Positions 44,409-53,848 of a stretch of DNA of 64,000 bases are shown here, in pieces. Under the pieces are notes generated by a model that was not told the DNA's origin, did no database searches, and saw only the letters and a list, made by a program, of their open reading frames with translations. The position numbers were made by a program, and so were the translations under genes. The stretch's first letter is position 1, and each line of letters starts with the position of its first letter. This stretch comes from Aquabacterium sp. J223 (GTDB lineage: Bacteria; Pseudomonadota; Gammaproteobacteria; Burkholderiales; Burkholderiaceae_C): contig NZ_CP088297.1 in assembly GCF_024666615.1 (NCBI RefSeq), positions 2,914,001 to 2,978,000 of the forward strand. The letters are read 5' to 3'.

Positions 44409-45449
44409 ATGACCACCCTGCTCAACGTTCCCGTCATCGACATCGGCCCCTGGTTCACCGGCGGCGCCGAGGACAAGGCCCGCGTCGCGGCCGAGGTGGG
44501 CAAGGCCTGCGAGGACATCGGCTTCCTCGTCATCACGGGCCACGGCGTGTCGGCCGCGCTGTGCGAGCGGGTCTACGCCACCTCCAAGGCCTTCTTCGAC
44601 CTGCCGAAGGAGGAGAAGCTCAAGTGCGCCCGGCCCGACCCGACGCAGGTGCGCGGCTACGCGGCGCTCGGCTCGGAGGCGGTGAGCTACGGCCTCGACG
44701 GCGAGTCGCCGCCCGACCTCAACGAGTCGCTGTCGATCGGCCCGCCGGACGTCGACTATTCGGACCCCTACTTCGGCGGCAAGGAAGGCCGCATCCACTT
44801 CGCGCCCAACCTGTGGCCGCAGCAGCCGGCCGACCTGAAGGTGTCGTGGCTGGAGTACTTCGGCGTCATGGAGAAACTGGCGGCCGAGCTGATGCGCATC
44901 TTCGCCGTCGCGCTGAAGCTTCCGGAGCGCTTCTTCGACGACAAGATCGACCGGCACATCAGCATGTTCCGGGTGTTGAACTACCCGGACCAGCCGGACG
45001 CGCCGCTGCCGGGGCAGCTGCGCTCCGGCGCGCACAGCGACTACGGCTCGCTGACCATCATCCGGCAGGAGGACCGCCCCGGCGGCCTGCAGGTCTGCAA
45101 CCAGGCCGGCGAGTGGGTGGGCGTGCCCTTCGTGCCCGAGAGCTTCGTCGTCAACATCGCCGACCTCATGATGCAGTGGACCAACGACCACTGGCTGTCG
45201 ACGATGCACCGCGTCGCCAACCCGCCGCGCGACAAGGCGCTCGACAGCCGGCGCATCTCGCTGGTGTTCTTCCACCAGCCCAACTACGACGCGGTGGTCG
45301 AATGCATCCCCAGCTGCCTGGCGCCGGGCGAGACGCCGAAGTACGCGCCCGTGACCTCCGGCGACCACCTGCTGAGCAAGTTCGTGCGCCAGGCCTCCTT
45401 CGGCGAGCAGACGCTCGACGTGGCCAAGGCCAAGGCGATGGCCGATTGA
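44409..45449 (+). CDS. 2-oxoglutarate/Fe(II) dioxygenase, isopenicillin-N-synthase family
   Basis: This 346-residue enzyme has the IPNS-family N-terminal block [10 protein letters not shown] and [14 protein letters not shown]. The iron ligands are in [13 protein letters not shown] (HxD) and the second histidine in STMHRVANP. The 2-oxoglutarate arginine is in [17 protein letters not shown]. The family includes thymine 7-hydroxylase and other base-modifying oxygenases. Its divergent position from rutA, with a shared RutR palindrome, makes a pyrimidine or related substrate attractive. This is inference. AGGAG lies 8 bases before the ATG; the frame open upstream lacks conserved sequence. Confidence 0.82.
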   Translation: MTTLLNVPVIDIGPWFTGGAEDKARVAAEVGKACEDIGFLVITGHGVSAALCERVYATSKAFFDLPKEEKLKCARPDPTQVRGYAALGSEAVSYGLDGESPPDLNESLSIGPPDVDYSDPYFGGKEGRIHFAPNLWPQQPADLKVSWLEYFGVMEKLAAELMRIFAVALKLPERFFDDKIDRHISMFRVLNYPDQPDAPLPGQLRSGAHSDYGSLTIIRQEDRPGGLQVCNQAGEWVGVPFVPESFVVNIADLMMQWTNDHWLSTMHRVANPPRDKALDSRRISLVFFHQPNYDAVVECIPSCLAPGETPKYAPVTSGDHLLSKFVRQASFGEQTLDVAKAKAMAD

Positions 45450-45462
45450 GCAGGCAGGGCGG

Positions 45463-46410
45463 TCAGCCGCCGGCGCTGACCGTCGGCGGCAGCGCCTCGC
45501 GCATCGCCTCGATGAAGCGGCGCAGGCGCGCCGGGTAGAAGCTGGCGTAGGGGTACAGCAGGTGGATGGGCAGCGGCGCCGCCTCCCACCCTGGCACCAG
45601 GTGCAGCAGGCGGCCCTGGGCGATGTCCTCGACCACCGCCCAGTGCGACACCACCGCCAGGCCCAGCCCGGCCAGGGCGGCGGTGCGCAGCGCGAACAGG
45701 TTGTCGGTGCTCAGGCGCGGCTTCAGCGCGATGCGCTGCAGCGGCCCGCCGCCTAGCGGCTGCAGGGCGACCTCGTCGCGGTAGAAGGTGCGCAGCGCCA
45801 GCCACGGCAGCGCGGCCAGGTCGGCCGGCGAGCGGGGCGGCGCGGCGTCGCCGAACAGCGACGGCGCGCCGACCACCACCCGCTTCACCTCGGACAGGCG
45901 GATCGCCACCAGCGACTCGTCGCCCACCGCGCCGACGTGGATGGCGCAGTCGATGCCGCGGCCGATGAGGTTGTGCGTGTCGTCGTCCAGCAGCCACTCG
46001 ACGCTGACGCCGGGGTGCCGCTGCAGGAAGGCCGCGGTCACCGCCATCAGCCGGTCCTGGCCAAAGGCGTGCGGCGCCAGCACCCGCAGCGGGCCCTGCG
46101 GCGCCTCGTCGAGGCCGCGCAGGTCGGCCTCCATCGCGGCCCAGCCGGCCAGCAGCTCGCGGCCGCGCTCGTAGCAGCGGCGGCCGTCGTCGGTGAGCTG
46201 CAGGCTGTGCGTCGACCGCTGCAGCAGGCGCAGCCCGAGCGCGCGCTCCAGCGCCTGCAGCCGGCGGCTGACCGTCGGCTGCGTCGCCTGCAGCTGGGCC
46301 GCCGCGGCCGACAGGCTGCCCGCCTCGACGATGCGCACGAAGGTGGCCAGCAGGGCCAGCCGGTCGGCGGTGACGGCGGGCGGGCCAGGGTCGAGGGGGC
46401 GATGGCTCAT
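45463..46410 (-). CDS. LysR family transcriptional regulator
   Basis: This 315-residue regulator has the N-terminal DNA-binding helix block [57 protein letters not shown]. Its effector domain, with [17 protein letters not shown], resembles the PBP2 group of CrgA/YafC-type regulators. It diverges from an MFS exporter gene across 98 bp that contain a palindrome, so it probably controls that exporter. The ATG at 46410 starts the conserved region; upstream codons are unlikely. Confidence 0.9.
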   Translation of the reverse strand: MSHRPLDPGPPAVTADRLALLATFVRIVEAGSLSAAAAQLQATQPTVSRRLQALERALGLRLLQRSTHSLQLTDDGRRCYERGRELLAGWAAMEADLRGLDEAPQGPLRVLAPHAFGQDRLMAVTAAFLQRHPGVSVEWLLDDDTHNLIGRGIDCAIHVGAVGDESLVAIRLSEVKRVVVGAPSLFGDAAPPRSPADLAALPWLALRTFYRDEVALQPLGGGPLQRIALKPRLSTDNLFALRTAALAGLGLAVVSHWAVVEDIAQGRLLHLVPGWEAAPLPIHLLYPYASFYPARLRRFIEAMREALPPTVSAGG

Positions 46411-46421
46411 GCGGCAAGCGT

Positions 46422-46448
46422 ATAGGCATTCTTCGTGGGGCCGCCTAT
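46422..46448. promoter_or_regulatory. Putative LysR operator upstream of the MFS gene
   Basis: ATAGGC-N15-GCCTAT forms an inverted repeat within the 98-bp divergent region between the LysR gene and the MFS gene. Its form (T-N11-A type, AT-containing in a GC-rich background) suits a LysR binding site. Confidence 0.45.
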
Positions 46449-46508
46449 CCGAGCCGGGCACCGCGCCGCAGACTGCGGGTCAACCCTGGACACTGCCCGT
46501 ACCTCACC

Positions 46509-47720
46509 ATGTCGACCATTCGCACCACGCATTGCATGGCCCCGTCACCCGCCACCCCGCCGCCGCTGGCCGGCTCGCTCACCCTGCTGCTGGGCGCCGG
46601 CGCCGGGTTGGCGGCGGCCGCCCTGTACTACGCCCAGCCGATGCTGGGCGTGCTGGCCGACAGCCTCGGCGCCGACACCCGCCAGATCGGCTGGGTGCCG
46701 ACGCTGACGCAGCTCGGCTACGCGCTCGGCATCGCGCTGCTCGCCCCGCTGGGCGACCGCTACGAGCGGCGACGCATCATCCGCATCAAGCTCGTGCTGC
46801 TGACGCTGGCGCTGCTGGCCGCCGCCGCGGCGCCGCACCTGGCCGTGCTGCTGGCGGCCAGCGCGGCCATCGGGCTGCTGGCGACGGTGGCGCAGGACTT
46901 CGTGCCGGCCGCGGCCATCCTGGCGCCCGAGCAGCGTCGCGGCAAGGCGGTGGGCACGGTGATGACCGGGCTGCTGCTGGGCATCCTGCTGTCGCGGGTG
47001 GTGAGCGGGCTGGTGGCCGAACACGCCGGCTGGCGCGCGATGTTCGGCCTGGCCGCGCTCAGCATCGCCGGCGTGGCGCTCGCGGCCTGGCGCCGGCTGC
47101 CGCGCTTCGCGGTCACCAGCGCCCTGCCCTATGGCGCCCTGCTGGCGTCGGTGCTGTCGCTGTGGCGGCGCCATCCCACGCTGCGCCGCGCCGCGCTGGC
47201 GCAGGGCCTGCTCTCGGCCGGCTTCAGCGCCTTCTGGTCCACGCTGGCGGTGCTGCTGCACGGCCAGCCCTACGCCGTCGGCAGCTCGGTGGCGGGCGCC
47301 TATGGCCTGGCCGGCGCCGCCGGCGCGCTGCTGGCGCCGCTGGCCGGCCGCCTGGCCGACCGCCGCGGGCCCCAGCGCGTGGCCACCGCCGGCGCCGCGC
47401 TGGCCGCGGCCGCCTTCGCCAGCATGGTGCTGCTGCCGCTGCTGCCGGTCACCGGCCGGCTGCTGTGGCTGGCCGGCGTGGCGGTGGCGTTCGACCTCGG
47501 TGTGCAGTCGGCGCTGATCGCCCACCAGACGCTGGTCTACAACCTCGACCCCGACGCCCGGAGCCGGCTCAACGCGGTGCTGCTGAGCACGATGTTCGTC
47601 TTCATGGCGCTGGGCGCCGGGGTCGGCAGCGCGCTGCTGTCGCACGGCGGCTGGATGGCGGTGACGGCCTTCTCGACCCTGTCCGCGCTGGGCGGGCTGG
47701 CGCTCGCCCGGCGCCGCTGA
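46509..47720 (+). CDS. MFS transporter, drug/H+ exporter type
   Basis: This 403-residue membrane protein has twelve predicted segments. The motif between segments 2 and 3 reads PLGDRYERRRIIRIKL, the MFS G-D-R-R/K signature. A second half begins RLADRRGPQRVATAGA, the same motif in the other repeat. It starts like the YgaY-type exporters (LYYAQPMLGVLADSLGAD). No substrate can be read. It is divergent from the LysR gene and lies 51 bp before a second MFS gene. Confidence 0.85.
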   Translation: MSTIRTTHCMAPSPATPPPLAGSLTLLLGAGAGLAAAALYYAQPMLGVLADSLGADTRQIGWVPTLTQLGYALGIALLAPLGDRYERRRIIRIKLVLLTLALLAAAAAPHLAVLLAASAAIGLLATVAQDFVPAAAILAPEQRRGKAVGTVMTGLLLGILLSRVVSGLVAEHAGWRAMFGLAALSIAGVALAAWRRLPRFAVTSALPYGALLASVLSLWRRHPTLRRAALAQGLLSAGFSAFWSTLAVLLHGQPYAVGSSVAGAYGLAGAAGALLAPLAGRLADRRGPQRVATAGAALAAAAFASMVLLPLLPVTGRLLWLAGVAVAFDLGVQSALIAHQTLVYNLDPDARSRLNAVLLSTMFVFMALGAGVGSALLSHGGWMAVTAFSTLSALGGLALARRR

Positions 47721-47771
47721 CGGCGCTCACCGAGAATCGCCGCCCGCCCGCCGGCCTGCCAGCCCACCGCC

Positions 47772-48971
47772 TTGACCGCCTCCCTGCTCCGCCCCGCCCT
47801 CGTCCTCGGCCTGCTGACCGCCATCGGTCCCTTCGCCATCGACATGTACCTGCCGGCCCTGCCGACCATCGGCCGGCAGCTCGGCACCGGCATGGCCCAG
47901 GCACAGGCCAGCCTCACCGCCTTCTTCGCCAGCTTCGCGCTGGCCCAGATGGTCTTCGGCCCGGCGTCCGACCGCTGGGGGCGCAAGCGGCCGCTGATGA
48001 TCGGGCTGGCCCTGTTCATCGTCGGCAGCGTCGGCAGCGCGCTGTCGCCGGACATCGGCACGCTGGTCGTCTTCCGCTTCCTGCAGGGCGTCGGCGCGGC
48101 GGCGCCGGGGGTCATCCCGCGCGCCATCGTGCGCGACCTCTACACCGGCCGCGAGGCCGCGCGGCTCAGCTCCATGCTGATGCTGGTCTTCAGCGTCTCG
48201 CCGGTGCTGGCCCCGCTGGTCGGCAGCCAGTTCACCGAGCACTGGGGCTGGCGCTCGGTGTTCTGGGCGGTGGCCGGCATCGCGGTGGTCGCGCTGTGGG
48301 TGTGCGCCACGCAGCAGCCGGAGACGCGCACCCTCGCGGCCCGGGCCGACACCACGCTGCGCAGCACGCTGGCCGCCTGCGCCGAACTGCTGCGCGACCG
48401 CCACTTCCTCGGCCTGACCTTCCTCGGCGCGATGGGCATGAGCGCCTTCTTCGCCTACCTGGCCAGTTCGTCCTTCGTGCTGATGGGGCACTACGGGCTC
48501 AGCGGCTCGCAGTACAGCGTGCTGTTCTCGCTCAACGCGGTGGCGTTCATCGGCGTCGCCCAGCTCACCGGACCGCTCACCGCCCGGCTGGGACTGGCCG
48601 GGCTGGTGCAGGCGGCCTGCGTCGGCTTCGCGACGGCGATGGTGGCGCTGGCGCTGCTGTCGCTGGCCGGCGTGGACGGCCTGCCCTGGATGGTCGGGCT
48701 GCTGTTCGTCGGGTTCGGCTTCCTCGGGCTGGTCGTGCCGTCCACCGCGGTGCTGGGCATGGAGGAACACGGTCCGATCGCCGGCACCGCCGCCGCCCTG
48801 ATGGGCACCCTCCAGATGCTGGTGGGCGCGGCGGTGATGCCGCTGGCCGGGCTGTTCGCCGACGGCACCGCGCGGCCGATGCTGCTGACCATCGCGGCCT
48901 GCGCGCTCGCCACCCTGGCGCTGTCGGTCGGCACGCTGGGCTGGCGCAGGCGACCCGCTGCCCCCGCCTGA
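47772..48971 (+). CDS. Bcr/CflA-type multidrug MFS transporter
   Basis: This 399-residue transporter of the 12-TM Bcr/CflA family (drug resistance transporter, DHA1) opens GLLTAIGPFAIDMYLPALPTIGRQL, diagnostic for this group. The MFS motif GPASDRWGRKRPLMIGL follows, then the antiporter motif C-like FLQGVGAAAPGVIPRAIVRDLY. The start is TTG 47772, just before LLRPALVLG. It is likely cotranscribed with the preceding exporter. The range of exported compounds is unknown. Confidence 0.88.
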   Translation: MTASLLRPALVLGLLTAIGPFAIDMYLPALPTIGRQLGTGMAQAQASLTAFFASFALAQMVFGPASDRWGRKRPLMIGLALFIVGSVGSALSPDIGTLVVFRFLQGVGAAAPGVIPRAIVRDLYTGREAARLSSMLMLVFSVSPVLAPLVGSQFTEHWGWRSVFWAVAGIAVVALWVCATQQPETRTLAARADTTLRSTLAACAELLRDRHFLGLTFLGAMGMSAFFAYLASSSFVLMGHYGLSGSQYSVLFSLNAVAFIGVAQLTGPLTARLGLAGLVQAACVGFATAMVALALLSLAGVDGLPWMVGLLFVGFGFLGLVVPSTAVLGMEEHGPIAGTAAALMGTLQMLVGAAVMPLAGLFADGTARPMLLTIAACALATLALSVGTLGWRRRPAAPA

Positions 48972-49128
48972 CCGGCCCGGGCCAACCCGCAGGCGACGGC
49001 GTGATGTGACATCTGCTTGACGTGGATCAACCCGGGGCGCAGGCCATCAAGCTTTCCCGACAGCCGGTGTCAGAGGAAAAGCCCGGGCGCGGCCGAAGAA
49101 TGGGATCACCCCACCGCAGCAGCGATCC

Positions 49129-50692
49129 ATGAAGAACAACGGCCCCGTCACCCAGGTCGAGCACGCCCTGACCCCCGGCGCGACGCTCGTCTCGACCACC
49201 GACCTCGACAGTCGCATCACCTACTGCAACGCGGCCTTCATCGACGCCAGCGGCTTCGAGCACGAGGCGCTGATCGGCCAGCCGCACCACCTGATCCGCC
49301 ACCCGGACATGCCGGCCGAGGCCTTCCGCGACATGTGGGAGACGCTGCGGGCGGGCGAGCCGTGGTCGGGCATGGTGAAGAACCGCCGCCGCAACGGCGA
49401 CCACTACTGGGTGCGCGCCAACGTCACCCCGGTGCTGAGCCAGGGCCGGGCCAGCGGCTACATGTCGGTGCGCACGGTGCCCGGCCGGGCCGAGGTCCAG
49501 GCCGCCGAGGCGCTGTACGCCCGGATGCGGGAAGAAGCCGCGGCCGGCGTGCTGCGCACCCGCCTGCACCGCGGCGAGGTGGTCGCCGGGCGTGGCCTGC
49601 GGCGCCTGTTGCCGCCGCTGGCGTCGACGCTGGGCGGCGCGCCGGCGCTCGGGCTGGGCGCGCCGCTGGCGGTCGCCGCCGCCGCGCTGCTGGTGTCCCC
49701 CCGTCGCCGCGCTCGCGGTCGGCGTGCCGCTGGGCGTGGTGTGCGCCGTGGTGGCGCATCGCACGCGCCGCAAGGGGCTGGCGGTCGCCATCGCCGCCAC
49801 CCACCGGCTGGCCGCCGGCACCCTGGGCGGGACCGAGGCCGCGCAGGGCCGGGCCGCCGCCGCACGGCTGCAGCGGGGGCTGCAGCAGCTGGACGTGAAC
49901 CTGCAGGCCATCGTCGGCGACGTGCGCGAGCAGGTGCGCGGCATGGACCTCACCAGCCGCGAGATCGCCAGCGCCAGCCAGGACCTGTCCGGCCGCACCG
50001 AGGCGCAGGCCGGCAACCTGCAGCAGACGGCGGCCTCGCTGGAGCAGATCACCGCCACCGTGCGGCAGAACGCCAAGACCAGCGAGGAGGCCGCCGCACT
50101 GGCCGCGCGCTGCGCCCGCCAGGCCGCCGACGGCGGCGAGCGCGCCGAGCAGGCCGCGCAGCGCATGGAGGACATCCGCCAGGCGTCCGCGCGCATCGCG
50201 CAGATCGTCGGCGTGATCGACGGCATCGCCTTCCAGACCAACCTGCTGTCGCTGAACGCGGCGGTGGAAGCCGCCCGCGCCGGCGAGGCCGGCAAGGGCT
50301 TCGCGGTCGTCGCCGGCGAGGTGCGCACGCTGGCCAGCCGCAGCGGCGAGGCCGCGCGCGAAATCCGCCAGCTCATCGCCGACACCAGCGAGAAGGTGGA
50401 AGCCGGCCACGCCCTGGTGCGCGAGACCGAGGCCAGCGTGCGCGAGACCGCCAGCGCGGTCGAGGCGGTGCGGGTGATGGTCGACTCGATCAGCCGTGCC
50501 TCCGCCGAGCAGGCGGCGGGCACGGCCCAGGTCAACGTGGCGGTGACCCAGCTGGATGGCCTCACGCAGCAGAACGCCGCCATGGTCGAGCAGCTGTCGG
50601 CCTCGGCCACGGTGCTGCGCCAACGCACGCAGGCCGTGACCGAGGCGGTGAGCGTGTTCCGCCAGGACGCGCGCGCCGCGGCGGCGGCCTGA
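49129..50692 (+). pseudogene. Aer-like PAS methyl-accepting chemotaxis protein (frameshifted in a C run)
   Basis: The N-terminal PAS domain reads TTDLDSRITYCNAAFIDASGF with IRHPDMPAEAFRDMWETLRAGEPWSGMVKNRR. This is the Aer type, which binds FAD and senses redox state. A hydrophobic stretch follows. The frame changes at the six C at 49697-49702, and the rest continues as [20 protein letters not shown], then the MCP signalling tip [31 protein letters not shown]. Removing one C gives one protein of about 520 residues. It looks like a complete energy-taxis receptor apart from this base. An assembly miscall is likely. Confidence 0.75.
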
Positions 50693-50697
50693 CGCCG

Positions 50698-51228
50698 ATG
50701 CCGCTGCAGCTCGCCGTGCCACGCCCCGCGCGGGCGGTCGACGGACGGCGCGAGCGTGCCCGGCTGGCGGCGCTCGACGCCCTGCACATCGTCGACGCGC
50801 CGCGCGAACCGGGCCTGTACCGGCTCGTCGTGCGCCTGGCCGAACGCCTGCAGGCGCCGATGGCGGCGCTGTCGCTGGTGACCTCGGACCGCCAGGTCGT
50901 GCACGCCAGCGTCGGCCTCGGCCTGCGCGAGGTGCGGCGCTCGGCATCGATCTGCTCGCAGGTGGTGTTCCTCGAATCGCCGCTGGTGGTCGAGGACCTG
51001 GCCGCCCATCCCGTGCTGCGCGCCAACCCCTACGTGGTGGGCGAGCCGCGGCTGCGCGCCTATGCCGGCGCACCGCTGCTGTCGGCCGGCGGCGAGCCCG
51101 TCGGCGTGCTGTGCGCGATGGACACCCAGCCCCGCACCTTCACCGGCGAGGATCGCGGCGAACTGGTGCGGCTGGCCCAGGCCGCGGCCTGCGAGCTCAT
51201 CGCCCGCGCCTGGGTTCCGCTGGCTTAG
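50698..51228 (+). CDS. GAF domain protein
   Basis: This 176-residue cytoplasmic protein consists of one GAF domain. It begins ERARLAALDALHIVDAPREPGLYRLVVRLAERLQAPMAALSLVTSDRQVVHASVGL, then SICSQVVFLESPLVVEDLAAHPVL and AYAGAPLLSAGGEPVGVLCAMDTQPR. This is the common oxidant- or redox-sensing type of GAF found in many sensor proteins. It starts 5 bases after the receptor stop, so the two form an operon. It has no output domain and may act as a partner of a kinase. Confidence 0.8.
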   Translation: MPLQLAVPRPARAVDGRRERARLAALDALHIVDAPREPGLYRLVVRLAERLQAPMAALSLVTSDRQVVHASVGLGLREVRRSASICSQVVFLESPLVVEDLAAHPVLRANPYVVGEPRLRAYAGAPLLSAGGEPVGVLCAMDTQPRTFTGEDRGELVRLAQAAACELIARAWVPLA

Positions 51229-51247
51229 CGGCCGCCCACGCGGGCGT

Positions 51248-53128
51248 TCAAGCGCCGGCCGAGGGGCGCGGCTCTTGCGGCCGGCGCGTCTGCAGCAGCG
51301 CGGCCAGCCGGGCGGCGTCCACCGGCTTCGTCAGGTGCTCGTCGAAGCCGGCCGCCAGCGCGGCCGCCTTGTCGCGCTCCTGGCCCCAGCCGCTGAGCGC
51401 GACCAGCAGCACCGCCCGGTCGCCGGCGGCGCGGATGCGGCGCGCCACCTCGTCGCCGGTGGCCTTCGGCATGCCGATGTCCAGCAGCGCCACCTGCGGC
51501 GAGAACCCCTGCCAGGCGGCCAGCGCCTCCTCCCCGTCGTAGGCCACCTGCACCTGGTGCCCGTCGAGGGTCAGCAGTTCGTGCAGCGTGTCGGCGGCGT
51601 CGCGGTTGTCGTCGGCCACCAGCACGCGCAGGCGGGCCGGCGCCGCTGGCGCGGCGGCCGCCGTGGCCACGGCCACGGGCACGGGCTCGGCCACGGGCGG
51701 CGCTCCCACCGCCGGCGGCAGGTGGACGACCATGCTGGTGCCGTGGCCCTCGCCGTCGCTGTGGGCGGTGAGCTGGCCGCCGTGCAGTTCGACCAGCGCC
51801 CGCGACAACGCCAGGCCGATGCCCAGGCCACCGCCACGCTCGCCACCCGGTCCCTGGCCGAACATCGAGAAGATCAAGGGCAGCGACTGCCGCGCGATCC
51901 CCATGCCGTTGTCCTCCACCCGCAGGCGCACGCCGTCGGCACGCGCCTCGGCGCTGAGGCGGATGACACCGCCCGGCTCGGTGAACTTGGCCGCGTTGCT
52001 CAGCAGGTTGGACAGCACCTGCGCCAGCCGCAGCGGGTCGGCGTCGACCACCGGCGACGGCTGCGGCACCGCCACCGAGAGCTGGTGACGCCGCGCCTCG
52101 ATCAGCGGACGCGAGGTCTCGACGGCGGAGGCGACGATCTCGGCCAGCGCATGCGGGCCGCGGCGCAGCGCGAGCTTGCCGCGGGTGATGCGCGAGACGT
52201 CGAGCAGGTCGTCCAGCAGCAGCGCCATGTGGCGCACCTGGCGCTCGATGATGGCGGCGCTGCGCAGGCGCTGCGCCTCGCTGGCGCGGTCGTTGGAGAA
52301 CACGCCGGCGGCATGGCGGATGGGCGCCAGCGGGTTGCGCAGCTCATGCGCCAGCGTGGCGAGGAACTCGTCCTTGCGGCGGTCGTCCTCCTTCAGCGCC
52401 GCCTCGGCGCGCTGGCGGTCCTGGATCTCCTGCTGCAGCGTGCCGAGCATGTCGTTGAAGGCGCGCACCAGCACATCGACCTCCGCCAGGCCGCTGGTCG
52501 GCGCACGCAGGCCGAAGTCGCGCTGCCGGGCCACCTCGTCGGCGGCGTCGGCCACGTTGGACAGCGGCCGCAGCAGCCGGCGGCGCAGGCGACCGAACAC
52601 CGCCGCCGCGATCAGGAAGCCGGCGCCGCCGATGGCCACGAGGATGAGGCCGGTGTCGCGCAGCCGCTGCGTCAGCCCGAGGCGGGACACCAGGTAGACG
52701 CTGCCCAGGCGCTCGCCGACGTGCACCACCGGCAGCACCAGGCCGACCGAGTCGATGCCCTGGCGGGCATCGGACGACCCGTCGTCGCTCAGTCGGTCCG
52801 GCAGGCGCTCGCCGGGCGCGGCCACGCCGTTGAACAGCGTGCCGTCGGCGCGGTAGACCGAGACCAGGCGCACCCGCTGGCGCTCGCGCAGCGCGAGCAG
52901 GGTCTCCTGCAGCGCCTGCGGGTCGTCGAAGGCCAGCGCCGCCACCGCGCTGCTGGCCACCAGCGCGGCCTGGCTGCGCAGGTCCTGCAGCCCCTGCTGC
53001 CGCTGGTTCACCAGGTCGTAGGCCAGCAGGGCCAGCGCGCTGACCAGCAGCGCCATGGCCGTGGTGGTCCACGTCACCCGCGTGAGCGCGGCGGACAGCG
53101 ACTGTTGTGGACCGCGCGGCGTCGTCAT
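51248..53128 (-). CDS. Membrane hybrid histidine kinase (CHASE8/HAMP-type sensor, HisKA, HATPase, REC)
   Basis: This 626-residue protein has two membrane helices (about residues 18-38 and 150-172) flanking a periplasmic domain of about 110 residues. A HAMP region follows (RLRRRLLRPLSNVADAADEVARQ). The kinase histidine is in FLATLAHELRNPLAPIRHAAGVFS. N and G boxes are NLLSNAAKFTEPG and GLGIGLALSRALVE. The receiver has ADDNRDAADTL and LLDIGMPKATGDE. It overlaps the yfiR stop by 4 bases, so YfiR probably modulates it from the periplasm. That arrangement is common for YfiR partners. Confidence 0.87.
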   Translation of the reverse strand: MTTPRGPQQSLSAALTRVTWTTTAMALLVSALALLAYDLVNQRQQGLQDLRSQAALVASSAVAALAFDDPQALQETLLALRERQRVRLVSVYRADGTLFNGVAAPGERLPDRLSDDGSSDARQGIDSVGLVLPVVHVGERLGSVYLVSRLGLTQRLRDTGLILVAIGGAGFLIAAAVFGRLRRRLLRPLSNVADAADEVARQRDFGLRAPTSGLAEVDVLVRAFNDMLGTLQQEIQDRQRAEAALKEDDRRKDEFLATLAHELRNPLAPIRHAAGVFSNDRASEAQRLRSAAIIERQVRHMALLLDDLLDVSRITRGKLALRRGPHALAEIVASAVETSRPLIEARRHQLSVAVPQPSPVVDADPLRLAQVLSNLLSNAAKFTEPGGVIRLSAEARADGVRLRVEDNGMGIARQSLPLIFSMFGQGPGGERGGGLGIGLALSRALVELHGGQLTAHSDGEGHGTSMVVHLPPAVGAPPVAEPVPVAVATAAAAPAAPARLRVLVADDNRDAADTLHELLTLDGHQVQVAYDGEEALAAWQGFSPQVALLDIGMPKATGDEVARRIRAAGDRAVLLVALSGWGQERDKAAALAAGFDEHLTKPVDAARLAALLQTRRPQEPRPSAGA

Positions 53129-53664
53129 TCGACCACCTTCACCGCCACGCCGAGCAGGCGGGCGCTGGCGCGCAGCCGCGCCCGCTCCAGCGCCCGCAGC
53201 GAGACCTCGAAGCGCAACCGCTCGCCGACGTGGACGAAGTTGATGGCGCTGCCTTCGGGCAGGCCCTCGGGCACGTCGGTGACCAGCAGCACCGGCCGGC
53301 CCTGCAGCCGCATCGCCCACGACTCCGCATAGGAGCGCGGGCCGCCGACGAACAGCAGGTGGACGTCGTCGACCGGGTCGCCGGTGCGCACGGCACGGGT
53401 GGCCAGTTCAGGGCCGCCGGCCTGCCGGCCGGCCGCATGGTGCTGCAGCGCAGCCGCCACCTCGGGCGCGCCGGCCACCGCCAGCACCAGCACCGGCGGG
53501 GTCGGCGTCGGCCATTCGACGAAGCCGGAAAAGCGCACGAGGTAGGCCGCCTTGAGGTCGGCCGGGCTGACCGGCGGGGCGGGCACGGGCTGCGCAGCCG
53601 CCAGGCCGGGCCACAGCCCGACCAGCAGAAGAACCAACCCTCGCCTGGTGCACGGTCCCTGCAC
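53125..53664 (-). CDS. YfiR family periplasmic protein
   Basis: This 179-residue protein has a signal peptide region (LVLLLVGLWPGLAAAQP). YfiR-family blocks follow: DLKAAYLVRFSGFVEWP, LVLAVAGAPEVAAAL, VHLLFVGGPRSYAES and VLLVTDVPEGLPEGSAINFVHVGERLRFEVSL. It ends with the family signature SLRALERARLRASARLLGVA. In Pseudomonas, YfiR holds a membrane diguanylate cyclase in check; here the partner is probably the hybrid kinase. The start was chosen at GTG 53664, just before the signal peptide; the frame runs further upstream without meaning. Confidence 0.82.
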   Translation of the reverse strand: MQGPCTRRGLVLLLVGLWPGLAAAQPVPAPPVSPADLKAAYLVRFSGFVEWPTPTPPVLVLAVAGAPEVAAALQHHAAGRQAGGPELATRAVRTGDPVDDVHLLFVGGPRSYAESWAMRLQGRPVLLVTDVPEGLPEGSAINFVHVGERLRFEVSLRALERARLRASARLLGVAVKVVE

Positions 53665-53848
53665 GCCATCGACTCCCTGCGTGTTCTTGTCCTGGCAGGC
53701 CCACGGCGGCACCGCCGCCGCGGCCCCGTGGAGGGGTCGATGCGCCCTCGCTTCGGGAGGCGCGATTGTGGCCGCATTTCGGCCAGAATCGCCGCCGCCT
53801 GGAGCGGGGCATGTCGACCCTGCCCGCCGTTGAGAAGGGGGGGCCTTC

